Assembly (NCBI GenBank): GCA_941918925.1
Contig: OW799235.1
Coordinates: forward strand, 31,733,201-31,797,200
Direction of reading: 5' to 3'
DNA: 64,000 nt
From: Phyto melanocephala
Taxonomy: Eukaryota > Arthropoda > Insecta > Diptera > Rhinophoridae
The stretch's first letter is position 1, and each line of letters starts with the position of its first letter. Position numbers and translations under genes: made by a program. The notes under the pieces are model-generated. The model saw only the letters and a program-made list of their open reading frames with translations, ran no database searches and was not told the origin of the DNA. Below are positions 10,977-21,769 of the stretch, in pieces.

Positions 10977-11458
10977 CAAGGCGAATTCATGTCAGGTGAC
11001 AACATGCCTACAACAAACACAAAAAGGCCCGGAGAATGTCAAAACACAAAAAAAACAAATTGTTTGTTTACTTTTTATTAAAATTTTATTTTTTTAAATT
11101 TACACGAAAATTTTTTAAATTAATAAGAATTTTTAATTTATCATATACATAAATATCTGCTAGTTTGTACCACACATTTATGTTTTTAAACATTTTTTTT
11201 ATAGTTTTCACAAATAAAAACTATTTTTGTTTATTAAATTATATCTTGCGTTTCACTTCTTTACCAATAAGGTATTGCATAAATATTAGTACTTTTATAA
11301 TTTTTTTCACAAACTTTATCAATTTTATAAATTTTTTCAACAATCGCACATACAAATTAATTTAAATGTAAACAAACTTTCAAATTGTGCCGTTAAAATA
11401 TAATGAGCAAAAAACGATCAGCTGGCTTTATAACATCACCTGATATGAATTCGGCTTG
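10977..11458. mobile_element. P-like non-autonomous element E2, inverted relative to E1
   Basis: Left end CAAGGCGAATTCATGTCAGG, right end ATGAATTCGGCTTG. The 8-bp duplication TCTCCCAG is exact (10969-10976 and 11459-11466) and overlaps the E1 duplication by seven bases. E2 therefore inserted into, or hopped next to, the E1 target. The inner sequence is an inverted relative of E1, so the pair makes a roughly 1-kb imperfect palindrome. Confidence 0.8.
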
Positions 11459-11475
11459 TCTCCCAGAGTACCACA

Positions 11476-11776
11476 CAAGGCGAATTCATACAGGCGAAAT
11501 TGTCAGCCCAGCTGATGGGGGTGTACTTTTTTGACAATAAATGTGCATAATTTATGTATATTTTTTGCTTTTGCGTCATTAATAATGTGTTTAAAAAATT
11601 TAGTCTGTTTTCAATCAAATTTTATTATATTTAATATGTAAAAACAACTTTCCATCCCTGATATACGAATTGGCCTTGACATAAAACATCCCATGAAAAG
11701 TTGCTTTGTTGTATCAATTCGCCGTTGCATATACCTTATGGATATGCCTTGCATATACCTGTATGAATATGCCTTG
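11476..11776. mobile_element. P-like non-autonomous element E3
   Basis: Begins CAAGGCGAATTCATACAGGC and ends TATGAATATGCCTTG. The exact 8-bp duplication GTACCACA flanks it (11468-11475 and 11777-11784). Further terminus-like sequences ending in GCCTTG lie inside it, at 11676 and 11751, suggesting earlier nested insertions or excisions. Confidence 0.75.
11728..11759. repeat. possible P-type excision footprint
   Basis: The 8-mer CATATACC occurs at 11728-11735 and 11752-11759. Between them lie only 16 bp, TTATGGATATGCCTTG. These match the right terminus of E3 (TATGAATATGCCTTG) with one difference. An 8-bp duplication around a short terminal remnant is the expected scar of P-type excision. The same 16-mer recurs at 13057-13072. 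Confidence 0.55.
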
Positions 11777-11813
11777 GTACCACATCAAAGTGCTTTTAAA
11801 GGATTTTTTCTGT

Positions 11814-12119
11814 CAAGGCCAATTCGTATAACAGGGACGGAAAAGTTGTTTTTTTGTTTAGTTCAATAAAATTTCATTAAAAAAAGGATATGTGTTTGTG
11901 AAGCACATTATAAATGGTGCAAGAACAACAAATGTAACAACAAATTTGGTAAATTTATTATCAAAAAAGAACAATTAAGTTAAATGTTCAATTCGAAATC
12001 CAAAATCTAATTTTTCACTCCTGCATTAATAAATGGAATCAAGGAGAATTCAACAAATTAAGACAATGTGTTTCCCCATCATCATGTGCTGATAACTTCA
12101 CCTCTATGAATTCGCCTTG
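11814..12119. mobile_element. P-like element-related segment E4
   Basis: Starts CAAGGCCAATTCGTATAACA and ends CTATGAATTCGCCTTG, so both termini resemble E1-E3. No matching 8-bp duplication is seen. Its left part forms an inverted repeat with 11645-11682, so the original boundaries are uncertain. Confidence 0.5.
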
Positions 12120-12176
12120 GGCGTTACCAACTTTTTTATAAAGTCTGCCTACATTTGTCAAACTAAATTTTTTTAA

Positions 12177-12845
12177 TCTATATATATAAAAATCAATGTG
12201 TGTTTGTATGTTTGTATGCTTATATGTTTGTATGTTTGTTTGTGCTTTATAGACGGTTAAACGGCTGGACCGATTTCCTTGAAATTTTCACAGAATCTTT
12301 CCGTATGTCTGGAAGGAACTATAGGCTATACTTTGGTTTGAAATTGTAAGTGGACGGGGTGTCACGCCCTATTAAAGAATAAGTATTAAATATTATATAT
12401 CACAAAAGTTAATGCAGCTAGAGTGTTCAAATTAAGTTCGGTAAACTTTGACATCCACACGAACATTTGGGAAAAAAATGGGCGTACTTGCAATAGTAGG
12501 CTTGGCCACATGAATTTAATACTAAAATTCGTATATTTGGAAAACGATATCGATTAGAGTACTAAAATTTTGCAAGATCATCTTTGACATCCAAATGAAC
12601 ATTTAGGCAAAAAATGGGTGCATTATCAATAGTAGGCGTGGCACCTACCATATGAATTAAATACTAAAACTCGTATATCTGGCAAATGATATCGATTAGA
12701 GTACTAAAATTTAGCAAAAGCAACTTTGATATTCAAATAAACATTTATGGAAAAAATGGGTGCATTAACAATGGTGGGCGTGACAGCTGCCATATGAATT
12801 GTATACTAAAATTTGGAGTGGCGAAGCACACCGGGTATTAGCTAG
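12177..12845 (+). mobile_element. non-autonomous Helitron copy 1
   Basis: Begins TCTATATATATAAAAATCAA after an A and ends ...ACCGGGTATTAGCTAG, fitting the Helitron rule of 5' TC and 3' CTRR. A second copy at 53085 supports both boundaries. The inside holds about three imperfect repeats of roughly 125 bp, each containing GATATCGATTAGAGTACT. There is no coding capacity. Confidence 0.8.
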
Positions 12846-13847
12846 GTTTTATTATAAGATAAACAATTTGCAGTTTCAGTTGATTAAAAGCATTTTAACA
12901 AATACAAAAATATGAATAAAAATTTTTTAAAAATTATTAAAATTAAAGAAAAAAATAAAAAAAGTTGTGTGACATATGCCGGCATATATACAAAAACAAA
13001 ATACATGTGTTTTTTAATTGTTGAGTTTGTTGCCGCAATGCATACATATATGTACCTTATGGATATGCCTTGTTTACTATCAAGAAAAAGGGGCTTGCCA
13101 CTAAGCTCAGTCGCTTTGATTCTGTGGCCCTGCCAGAAACTTAGTTGCTTTTATTAAATATAATGAAAATGATTAAAACAAATTTTTTGTTTCTTTAATA
13201 TATTTAATTTAAACATATTAATTTGCAATATACATACATAAAAATTATCCCTTAATTTAGACAAGAAAATTCCATTGATCCATCTAATTGATAACACTTG
13301 ATGGCAACATATTTTTATTTTACTGAATTTAGGTTTTTTTCTATTTAGCACAATATTTTTAAGGATTTTTACTCATTTTGTCTGCAAAAGCATGTTCGTA
13401 CATATTTACAGCTACATATGTATATACGTATGGCTGTGTATATGATTGCACATATGTACTTATTTTACTTAAGTTTCATTTGCAATGACATTTACATGTT
13501 TTAGACATAAACATTTTTTATACAACTACACTGGTATGTATTTATAACTACTTACTAGTATACAATTCTATATATTGTATTAAAATCTTTATTGTTTTGT
13601 GTATGTGTCTCAGCCACACAACTTAAGTAGAGGTTAGCGTGACATACAAAACATGTTAAATACGTAATATGCGATATGTTTACGATATGAGTTTATACGA
13701 GACTCACTTTTAAAATTATATAAACATTTTTTCTATTTTACTCATATGATTATTTCTAAAAAAAAAAAAAAAACTCTTCTGCTGGTCCTCCTTTATGTAG
13801 AAATATTTTCATAATACTGTATAACTTTTTGTGTGAGCATACATATA
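12846..13847. other. AT-rich DNA with a stray P-like terminus
   Basis: No gene is recognised. At 13057-13072 the 16-mer TTATGGATATGCCTTG, identical to the footprint remnant inside E3, stands alone without matching 8-bp flanks. Confidence 0.45.
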
Positions 13848-14048
13848 GGGTGGTTTTTAAAAAGCTTGATTTCTTAAGAACCCGGAAAAAAATACATATA
13901 TTTTTTAAAAGGTCCATGAGTGAGATACAATTTGCCATACTTTCTCCAGCGTTTTAGCCGGTATCTCACCAATCGCAGCTTTAATTTTGCCTTCCAGGGC
14001 TGGAATTGTTGCTTGTTTCTGTATGCGAGACATTTCACATAACCACCC
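13848..14048 (-). mobile_element. mariner-like short derivative with C-terminal transposase remnant
   Basis: Both ends are GGGTGGTT in inverted orientation, and TA precedes the left end. On the minus strand, MSRIQKQATIPALEGKIKAA continued by IGEIPAKTLEKVW matches the C-terminal helices of mariner-like transposases. The catalytic part is absent. It is about 200 bp long and non-autonomous. Confidence 0.6.
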
Positions 14049-15741
14049 AGAAAAGAATTAAAATAATAAATAGTTGGGTAAAAATAATCGTGAGATTAAC
14101 TGCTAAGCAAACTCGCCTTTTAATTGGGTAATGGTATTGTATCGTTTAACCCTCTCTGTGAAATCACATGCCAACCAAGTAAAATTTTTTCCACTTTAGG
14201 TAAAAAAGAGTCAGAAGTTAGCACACGGTAACTAATTCTATTGACTGCAAAGTAACGATTTAACGTTAATAAAAAAGGATGGTCAAATAATACCGAATAA
14301 GTTCATCTCTCAGGATTTATTACTAGCTCTATAACTACCTTTGGCTGCTCTTTATAGAAAATTCGGTAACGCTGTTAATTGACCCATTAAGTCAAATATG
14401 AATAAATTTTTTCGTTGGAAAACACATTTCTTACACTGCATAAATTTTTATACTTAAATTTTATGTGCAAGGTTTGTTCTTTTGCTCTTCCATTTATAGT
14501 AATATTACAGACCGTACAGAGCATTGACGGCATTGTCACATATAACAAATCTTCTTTTTATACTAAAAGTTCAGATCGTAAAAAAATACCCTTTTTTAAA
14601 ACCCTAATTTCATAAGTAAAATAAAAAAAAGAAAACAAATAAGATTTGAAATGATTAATATAAAAGTTTGTATTAAATTTTATTTTTATAGTCGATTTAG
14701 CTACTCCTGTCCATTAAACCATGAGCTCATTAGTTGCAAATAATCTCACAGGAAAAATATAAATCTGAGTTATTTGCGATTCCCCTAACTTATATGAATG
14801 AAAAAGATTTTAAACAATGTAAAGTAAAAAATAAAAATTATTTGAAACTTTATCGAAGAACTCTTAACTACTAAGCAGTTCGCAGCTTTAATCTAAATTA
14901 GGTTGTTTGGAAGTAAAAAAATTTAAAAATTTAGGACAATTCTTGAAAAGTATTACCACAATACACTTAACCATGCATACTGCAACAGCAACAGTGAAGC
15001 ATTTGTGGTGTCTTCCCTTTGGTTTTCGTTGGAACAAAAATTATTAATTTTAATTAATTATTAAAGATTCAAAAGAAAGAAAAAATAAAGAATAAAAAAA
15101 ACTAAGAGCGTTAAAGTTAAGAATCGACTAAAGGAGGGTCATTGTAAGAGGCCAACATTTCAGAAATAATAAATCAAAAATATAATTAAGGATAAAATGG
15201 TTTAAATCCTTATACCCAATTAAAGGACATGTAGTAGGTTGGTTGTTACGCGAATGCACAATATAATTAACTCTTCTATACAAATTTAGTAGAAGAATGT
15301 TAAAAAAGTACTTAATAAGTTTCTTAAATTTTTTTAAAAACATACATATCGTCGCTACTCTGAAGTAATCGTACATCTATTGATTGTTTTAAAAATAAAC
15401 AACAGTCAGTATGCGTAAGTTTAAAACTATAAAGGAACAATATGAAATAATTTTCTTGCTCTTCTGAAAATTCAGTAAAAAGCTGATAATTGAATTTATA
15501 AGAACAATGACGTAATTTAGGTTGATAACAATAAATATTTATTTGTATTACACCGTTGTTAACTTTTTCCTTTTCCTAAAAACTAATGTTAACAAAATCT
15601 CTTTTTATTTGTGGTTTATCAATCAGAAGGATCTTTTAATCTGGGCGTATATAACTGAATATCTTTATAAACACATAGAATGAGATTTTAAAGTTTTATT
15701 TATGTGAGACAAAATAGGACTTGATTGCTTAGAAAAATCAT
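14049..15741. other. AT-rich DNA without recognised features
   Basis: No gene, RNA gene or element boundary is recognised. Confidence 0.4.
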
Positions 15742-16081
15742 TGTTACGTTTATACCTTTTATAAACTTTGGCTTATTTCCTTTAAATTAACCGTGAGTTC
15801 TTTTATTGCGATCAAAAGCACTTGAAATTCGTTAAAAAACTAAGAGCACTTTATTAACTTAAACACACTCAGACATTGTTTTATAGCACTTTACTTATTC
15901 CACTTATTGTTATACACTTTAAATAAACACTGAAACACTGTAAGCTCACACTTAACAAGATCTACTGTTATACTTATCATGTTAGCTGTGTTGTTCGGCT
16001 ATTTATAGTAACATAGTGGTGTTTGGTAACATTAGACAAATTTCTCGTATGTACAAACTAGTTCATTCGAAAACCGTTACA
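15742..16081 (-). repeat. possible solo LTR
   Basis: Read on the minus strand, it begins TGTAACGG and ends CGTAACA, giving the TG...CA pattern of an LTR. It contains a TATA-like CTATAAATAG (about 16002-16011). A poly(A)-signal-like AATAAAGTGCTC lies further downstream in the same direction. No primer-binding site, partner LTR or clear target duplication is seen, so this is tentative. Confidence 0.4.
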
Positions 16082-16349
16082 TATAAATTAAGACGTAATG
16101 TTAATGTTAAGTAATATGCAGGAATAAAAAAAGTGCCTAAGAATATGCTGCACATAATAACTCACCTCGGTTGCACACAACTTAACATGATGTTCGAACA
16201 ACCAGCGAAATAAACTAGTACAAACAAAACTACTGTAACTTCAACTTCTATAACTAAAATAAATTATAATGTAAATTAAGCTATTTAAAAATAAATCTGT
16301 AACAAAATGTTAAGAAACTGACAATAAATAATAGGAAACGGGTAGAAGA

Positions 16350-16990
16350 GCAATAGTTGCTTTAACACTAATGGAATATTACCATACTGCCAGATACCAA
16401 TAGATAAGTAATATTTTGGCAATTGAAATATCACAGATGTAAGATGTGGCAAAATCCCAGAATAGGTAGAATCAGATGAAGTTATTGATGTGAGAAATCC
16501 CGATTTTAACATTGGCAAGTCGATCACCAGATAACAATACTGATTTCTAGGGTAAGATTTTGACAATTTAAGGAAATTCAAAGTTGAGATCCGATTTGTA
16601 TATTTACGAACAGCCAATCAAATTTTAGGATTTTAGGAAACAAAAATGTTGAATTTCGAAATGATTTACAATACAAAAAAAAAGAGGTAAATTAGTATTA
16701 GTGAAAATGTAGATGACGACAAATTGTATAAAATAAGATAATTTTTGGACAACATTACTCTGAAAACCCTCTTGAAGGTACAAAAATCAACAGAAATCTT
16801 GGGCGATTTAAGAGTACATTCAGCAGTGGCAAAATTCTGCTCTTTGTAAAGTAACGAACACACAATAGGAATACCCAAATTTTGAAATAATAAAAAAGAT
16901 TTGACAGTTGAAATGGTTAACACCTATAAGGCTAACTAGTGTAATAGCAGGTCATGCAGAAATGACAGAAATGACTTCTCAACCCAACTC
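16350..16990 (+). pseudogene. old LINE fragment related to the copy at 17615
   Basis: Pieces such as GNITDVRCGKIP (about 16418) and RLTSVIAGHAEM (about 16925) align with GNITEITCDKIP and KLTSVITGHTEL of the better-preserved LINE fragment downstream. They are in the same order and orientation. The intervening RNase H part is deleted or unrecognisable. Many stops are present. Confidence 0.5.
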
Positions 16991-17488
16991 ATACTACAAC
17001 ATTTTCAATTGCATAATAGAAATTTTATATTATTTTCCTAATTTCCACTTTAGTTTAAAAAATTTCCAATTTTATTATCAATATTTTTAATTGTGTTTAA
17101 AAATTTTCCATTTGCATTTCAGATTTTAAAATATATTTCTTACTTAAAGCTTATGTGAAGTTAGACGTGACTTAAGACTTAAAGTCAATTTACATAATTT
17201 AGATTTTGATTTGTATTGAGGTATATCGCCCCTTAACGCAATAAAAATCTTTTACAAAATCTATTAGTACAAAATAAATTTTCTTAACTATTTAATATAA
17301 AAACAATCAATATATGTAATTGTTATCTATTCATAAGTCTATTATAACTGCTTTCAAACGTAATCAATTGCTCTTTAGGTAATAATTCAGAAAAATTAAT
17401 ATTTTGTTTGGTGTTAAGCATACTAGTTTCTTAATTTTTGTCTGGATTCAACAATATATATCTGTGAACTTTAAACAAAAATATTGAA
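16991..17488. other. AT-rich DNA without recognised features
   Basis: No gene or repeat boundary is recognised between the old LINE piece and the SINE-like sequence. Confidence 0.4.
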
Positions 17489-17600
17489 GGTGGGTGGCGC
17501 GGTGCTGTGGTTAGAGCACAAAACATCAAACCATCGGATTAAGGTTCGTATCTTGACGGTAATCAAAGAACTTTAATCGTGGTGTTTAAGTTTTAAGTTC
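17489..17600 (+). repeat. tRNA-derived SINE-like head
   Basis: GGTGGCGCGGTGCTGTGG followed by TTAGAGCAC resembles a tRNA A-box region. GGTTCGTATCT at 17543-17553 resembles a B box (GGTTCGAATCC). The spacing is close to that in a tRNA. It cannot fold as an intact tRNA, so it is better called a SINE head or tRNA pseudogene. A LINE fragment follows directly. Confidence 0.6.
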
Positions 17601-17614
17601 AATGCTGCATTAGT

Positions 17615-19600
17615 ATTTGCGGCGCCATGAGGACCACATCGACAATGGCCATTGAGAATATATTATCCATTTGGCCAATAGAGATACAGGTAAAATATGA
17701 AGCGGCCTTAGCTGCCACAAGATTAATGGCAATAGATGAATGGCTTATAAGAGAACATAATACCACATACCAAAGAATAACGGATATCTTACCGATGGGA
17801 AATATTACGGAGATAACATGTGATAAAATCCCGATGAGATATGAGAATACTAACTACATCACCATAATACCGAAAGAAGGAGAATGGGATGAAATAACCA
17901 GGATGGGAAACACCCATGGAATCAATCTTTATACAGACGGTTCAAACTGAAGCAAATACACTCAGGCCTTTTTTGATGCGGTAGATGCGTTGCGCATAAA
18001 AAAAATCGCATAAAAAAAGACTCCAGCTCCATACAAAAACTAGGGATACGTTCCGGAATTTAAAAAAATCGCATAAATTTAAATTAAAGTATTAAAAATG
18101 TACCAAATTCGCTCTGATTGATGATTTAAAGTGGTCTGCCAGATCCTTATTTTTAGCTCCATTTGCTAAGCGGTCCAAAGTTCCGATTTTGGTCTCGTTT
18201 GTCGTTTTTTTTATTTTTCTCCATATCAATTTCTTAAAATCGAATCCAAAAATTTTATGTTAGCATTGAAACCATAAAAAAAATTACACTTACTTTTTGG
18301 AGCGAAACTTCAACACCTTCGATAATTAAAATTTAAAAATCTCTGTAAAATTCCACCACAATAAATATTTTAAATTTAATGAAAAATTCAACTGTCAATG
18401 ACTAAACTAGAAAATTACGTTAGAACATTTCTGCGTCGCCTGCTTACAAAATCTATAAGGGAAATCCCAAATTTCAAATAATCGCTGCTGGTCTTCGCAT
18501 GAAACGCATCAATTAATAGAAAGTACAAACCTTAACAGAAATCTACAAACTTTACAGAAAGCACAAACCTTAACAGATATATCAAAGCCCAAAGCCATTT
18601 AGATAATTTATATAAAAAAAAATTCAATATATAAAAACCGCATAAATTCAAATTCGCATAAAAAAAAACCGCATAAAAAAGACCTGAGTGTACTTCCGTC
18701 TACCAGATCACAGTACCATATTCCAGGCTGAGATCGTGGCGATTACGGAAGGAATTAAATGGATAAAGAAAACGAATAGCAAAGCCCCAATAAGTATCTT
18801 TACGGATAGCCAATCAGTGATTAAGACATTGAGAAAGGATAAAGTTGAATCCCGGAACGTTCTGCAATGCAAGAGAGAGATAAACCCATATGCAAGTTGT
18901 GAACATCCGGAGATAATATAGATACCAAGCCATCACGGGCTGATTGGTAACGAGAAAGCCGACAAATTATCCAAAATGGGAGCTCTTCTGAGTACTATAA
19001 CTTTGGAGAATGCTAAACTCTTTAAACGATTAAAGGATGAACTTAAATGTTGGGCGATGGAGGAACATATCAGAAAATGACAAAGCATTGATGTCTGTAA
19101 GGTGACAAGAACACTATGGGGAGACCCTAATCTTGGGAAATCAAAGGAGATTCTGAGACTAAGTAGACCAGCATTTAAGAAACTAACCAGTGTAATTACA
19201 GGTCATACGGAGTTGAGAACCCATCTAGCTCGCATGAAATTATCTGAGGAAACAACATGTAGAGCATGCGAGGAAGAGGATAAAACTTTGGTACACTACT
19301 TCTGTCATTGTCCTGCGTTTGGGCATATTAGACGCGAAAATTTTACATTGGATACTATGCCGAACTTGGAATACCTGCGAAACTCGAACTGGAGATCCAT
19401 AAGGAGTTACATTGAGGAGACTGGGTTCTCTTGGACTAGTCCGTTATTTATGGGGATTTGTGTTTATGGTTTTTGTTTGGGAATTCCATTTTCCATATGG
19501 AGCGCACAATATGCCAACTGGGCATAAGTGTATACCTGTCATGGATTTGGGCTTTTAGTGCCCCTCCTTTTCAACCTAACCTAGCCTTACCTAAGTTTTA
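17615..19600 (+). pseudogene. 5'-truncated LINE with RNase H and C-terminal zinc knuckle
   Basis: Three frames make up the 3' end of a non-LTR element. The first (17627-17950) holds the post-reverse-transcriptase linker and the start of RNase H (LYTDGS). After a MITE insertion, the second (18693-18920) continues RNase H with FQAEIVAITEGI and IFTDSQSVIKTL, the E and D motifs. The third (about 18920-19527) holds HHGLIGNEKADKLS and a terminal zinc knuckle, CRACEEEDKTLVHYFCHC. The RNase H plus C-terminal CCHC arrangement fits I/LOA/R1-related clades. Stops are present at 17950 and 18920. The 3' UTR ends in CCTAACCTAGCC-like sequence. The reverse transcriptase is missing. Confidence 0.75.
17959..18690. 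mobile_element. TA-flanked MITE inserted in the LINE RNase H region
   Basis: The terminal inverted repeats start CACTCAGG(C/T)CTTTTTT and run on to ATGCGGT. Flanking TA copies lie at 17957-17958 and 18691-18692. Subterminal motifs GCATAAAAAAA recur at both ends. The host LINE reading (TDGS... to LPDH...) resumes across it. At 732 bp and without an open frame, it is non-autonomous. TA targets suggest a Tc1/mariner-type mobiliser. Confidence 0.8.
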
Positions 19601-21153
19601 AGCTGAGAGAACTTTACTCCTTCTAGAAAAATAAACCAAAAAAGAAAAAACTGTCAAACGTTTCAGCTCATCACTTATTATACAAATGAAAGTTCAGCAT
19701 CAAATGGAAATTCAAGAAGCGCCACCTAAAGGACTAATGTCAAATGATCATTTAAAGACCCAAACAATTCGTATGCTACAAAGATTAGTTAATTAGTAGA
19801 TAAGTAAAAATTTTCAAGACTGATCCTTGTCTTTCGATGCTAAATACTTTATATGACATCTTATAAAGATGGAATAAAAAAGGGTCACGAGAAAAGGGTT
19901 AAGAGAATTTTTTGTCACTTGCATTTTTCGTTATAAAGAAATTTAATATATATCCAGCTAACGTTTCATCATCAGCACTCTTTAATCGAAATATTTAACT
20001 CACTAGATTTTAAGGAATAGAATACGCTAATCAAATGAATGTTGTATTCACATCTTATCTTACCATGGGTCTTGAATCATTTTCTCTTTGCGTAGCATAA
20101 GGAATGGCATAGTTATGTATAACATGTCTCACCGCCGTTGGTGGTGGGAAGTGAAAAAATCATTTACTTCTATTTTTACTCCTGATTTATTATGCTGTTA
20201 CAAACAACAATATTACAAAAACTCATAAATATGTACATGTTTGTTAAATAACAAAAATATGGCGTAAAACAAACAATTTATAATTAATTTCTTTTAAAAT
20301 TTACATAATTTCAAATTGTCTTAAAATTCCAAATATATTTTTTTCAAATATGAATATTTAAACAAACATTACTTAAAATCTCTAATTAGTAGGAATTGTG
20401 CTTTAATTACATTTGTGAGATTTTCTTTAAAGTTTAATTTAGAAAGATTTTTTCATTTTGTTTTTGCTTAAGTTTTTCAAATTAATATAAACTTTTTTTT
20501 TTTGAAAAGGGAAATATTATTTCTTTGAACAAACAATTTTTCGCTTAACTTCATATAAAAAGGTCTGTGATATTTTCTTAGTTTTGTTTGAGGTTAAAAG
20601 TTTCCATTAACAATGAACAATAAAAACTGGAAAATTATTTTAGAAAAAGATTATATATTAGAATATTTATAAACAAACAAAATAAAAGTTTAAGAAGTTG
20701 CCGTTATTTATTATTCTTTTGAAAAGATTAAACCAAATACACCAAATTAAATGCGTGGAGGGAATGTGGGCAAAAAGTGAAAAGGGTCATAGCCGAATAT
20801 CTTATAAAGGTTTCTATCTAGAAAGGCAAAATAAACATAACAAAGTTAGTAATACAACTTAAAATCCTTTAATAATATAATCTGCTTTTACTAATAAAGA
20901 TACAAGTTATATGAAAAAAATAAATGATAAAAAAATGCGACTTTACAAGCGCAGCATTAAAGATTTAAAAAAGGCAAATTTTATTAATTACTTCTAGTTG
21001 TCTATTAAAAATATAACTTAAAAAGTAATACATGTTTTGCTTCTCTTTTTAATTTTTCTTTTAATAGTAAATAAAAGTCTGGGTAAATCCATTTTTTTTT
21101 TCAGTATACACGTGTAAAATAAAAAAAAAAAACTATATGTTACTCCAACTATG
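19601..21153. other. AT-rich DNA without recognised features
   Basis: No gene or element boundary is recognised in this 1.5-kb stretch. Confidence 0.4.
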
Positions 21154-21765
21154 TTTATACCCTTCACAGTGAGTATATATAGGTTTGTCATTCCGTGTGA
21201 AATTTTTACAATTTTCATTTCCGACTCCATAAAGTATATATTTTCTGAAAGCTTATGAACAGAGGAGTCAAATAAGCATTGTCAGTCTGTCAGTCCATCC
21301 GTCTATCAGTCTGTCCGTGTGTATGTTGAAATCAAATTTTTGAAACCCCCAGACATATCCAAGACCCGTATAAGGTATCAAAAAATTATAAATATTCAAG
21401 AGCAGGTCGGTATTAATAATCGGAAAAATCGCACTTTATACAACAAAGATGTAATGAAAAAACTACACCACCTCGTCCTTTCACACCAATACGAACTGGA
21501 TGAACGTAGGTTCGAATCCCAGTTAAGAAAAAAAATTTTATATATTTTTTTAAATTTATTTTTTATTTTTTTTTTAATACATACATACATACATAAACTC
21601 AATTTATAATTTTACAATAGGATGTTTTTAAGCGAATAAAGTCTTTATAAAGATAATGAAACATATATATATGTATGTATGTACGTATTTAATATTAATG
21701 AGATGAATGGTGATGCAAACAATTATTTTTGCATGAGTACACATTGTTAAGGGTATATACACGTC
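21154..21765 (+). repeat. DINE-1-like element, family A, copy 2 (3' end decayed)
   Basis: TATACCCTTCACAGTGAGTATA hairpin, then the family A core with a GTCTGTCCGTGT tract. The tRNA-like module at 21509-21520 reads GGTTCGAATCCC, a textbook B box. The 3' GGGTATATACACG is present, but the terminal GC hairpin has been lost. A simple (TA)n tract follows, where the RTE element begins. Confidence 0.75.
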
Positions 21766-21769
21766 ATTT

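Noticed and set aside
15742..16081. Complete LTR retrotransposon
   Set aside because: Only one LTR-like unit is seen, with no primer-binding site, gag or pol nearby. It is kept only as a possible solo LTR.
17489..17600. Functional tRNA gene
   Set aside because: The B box is mutated and an acceptor stem does not form, so a SINE head or pseudogene is more likely.
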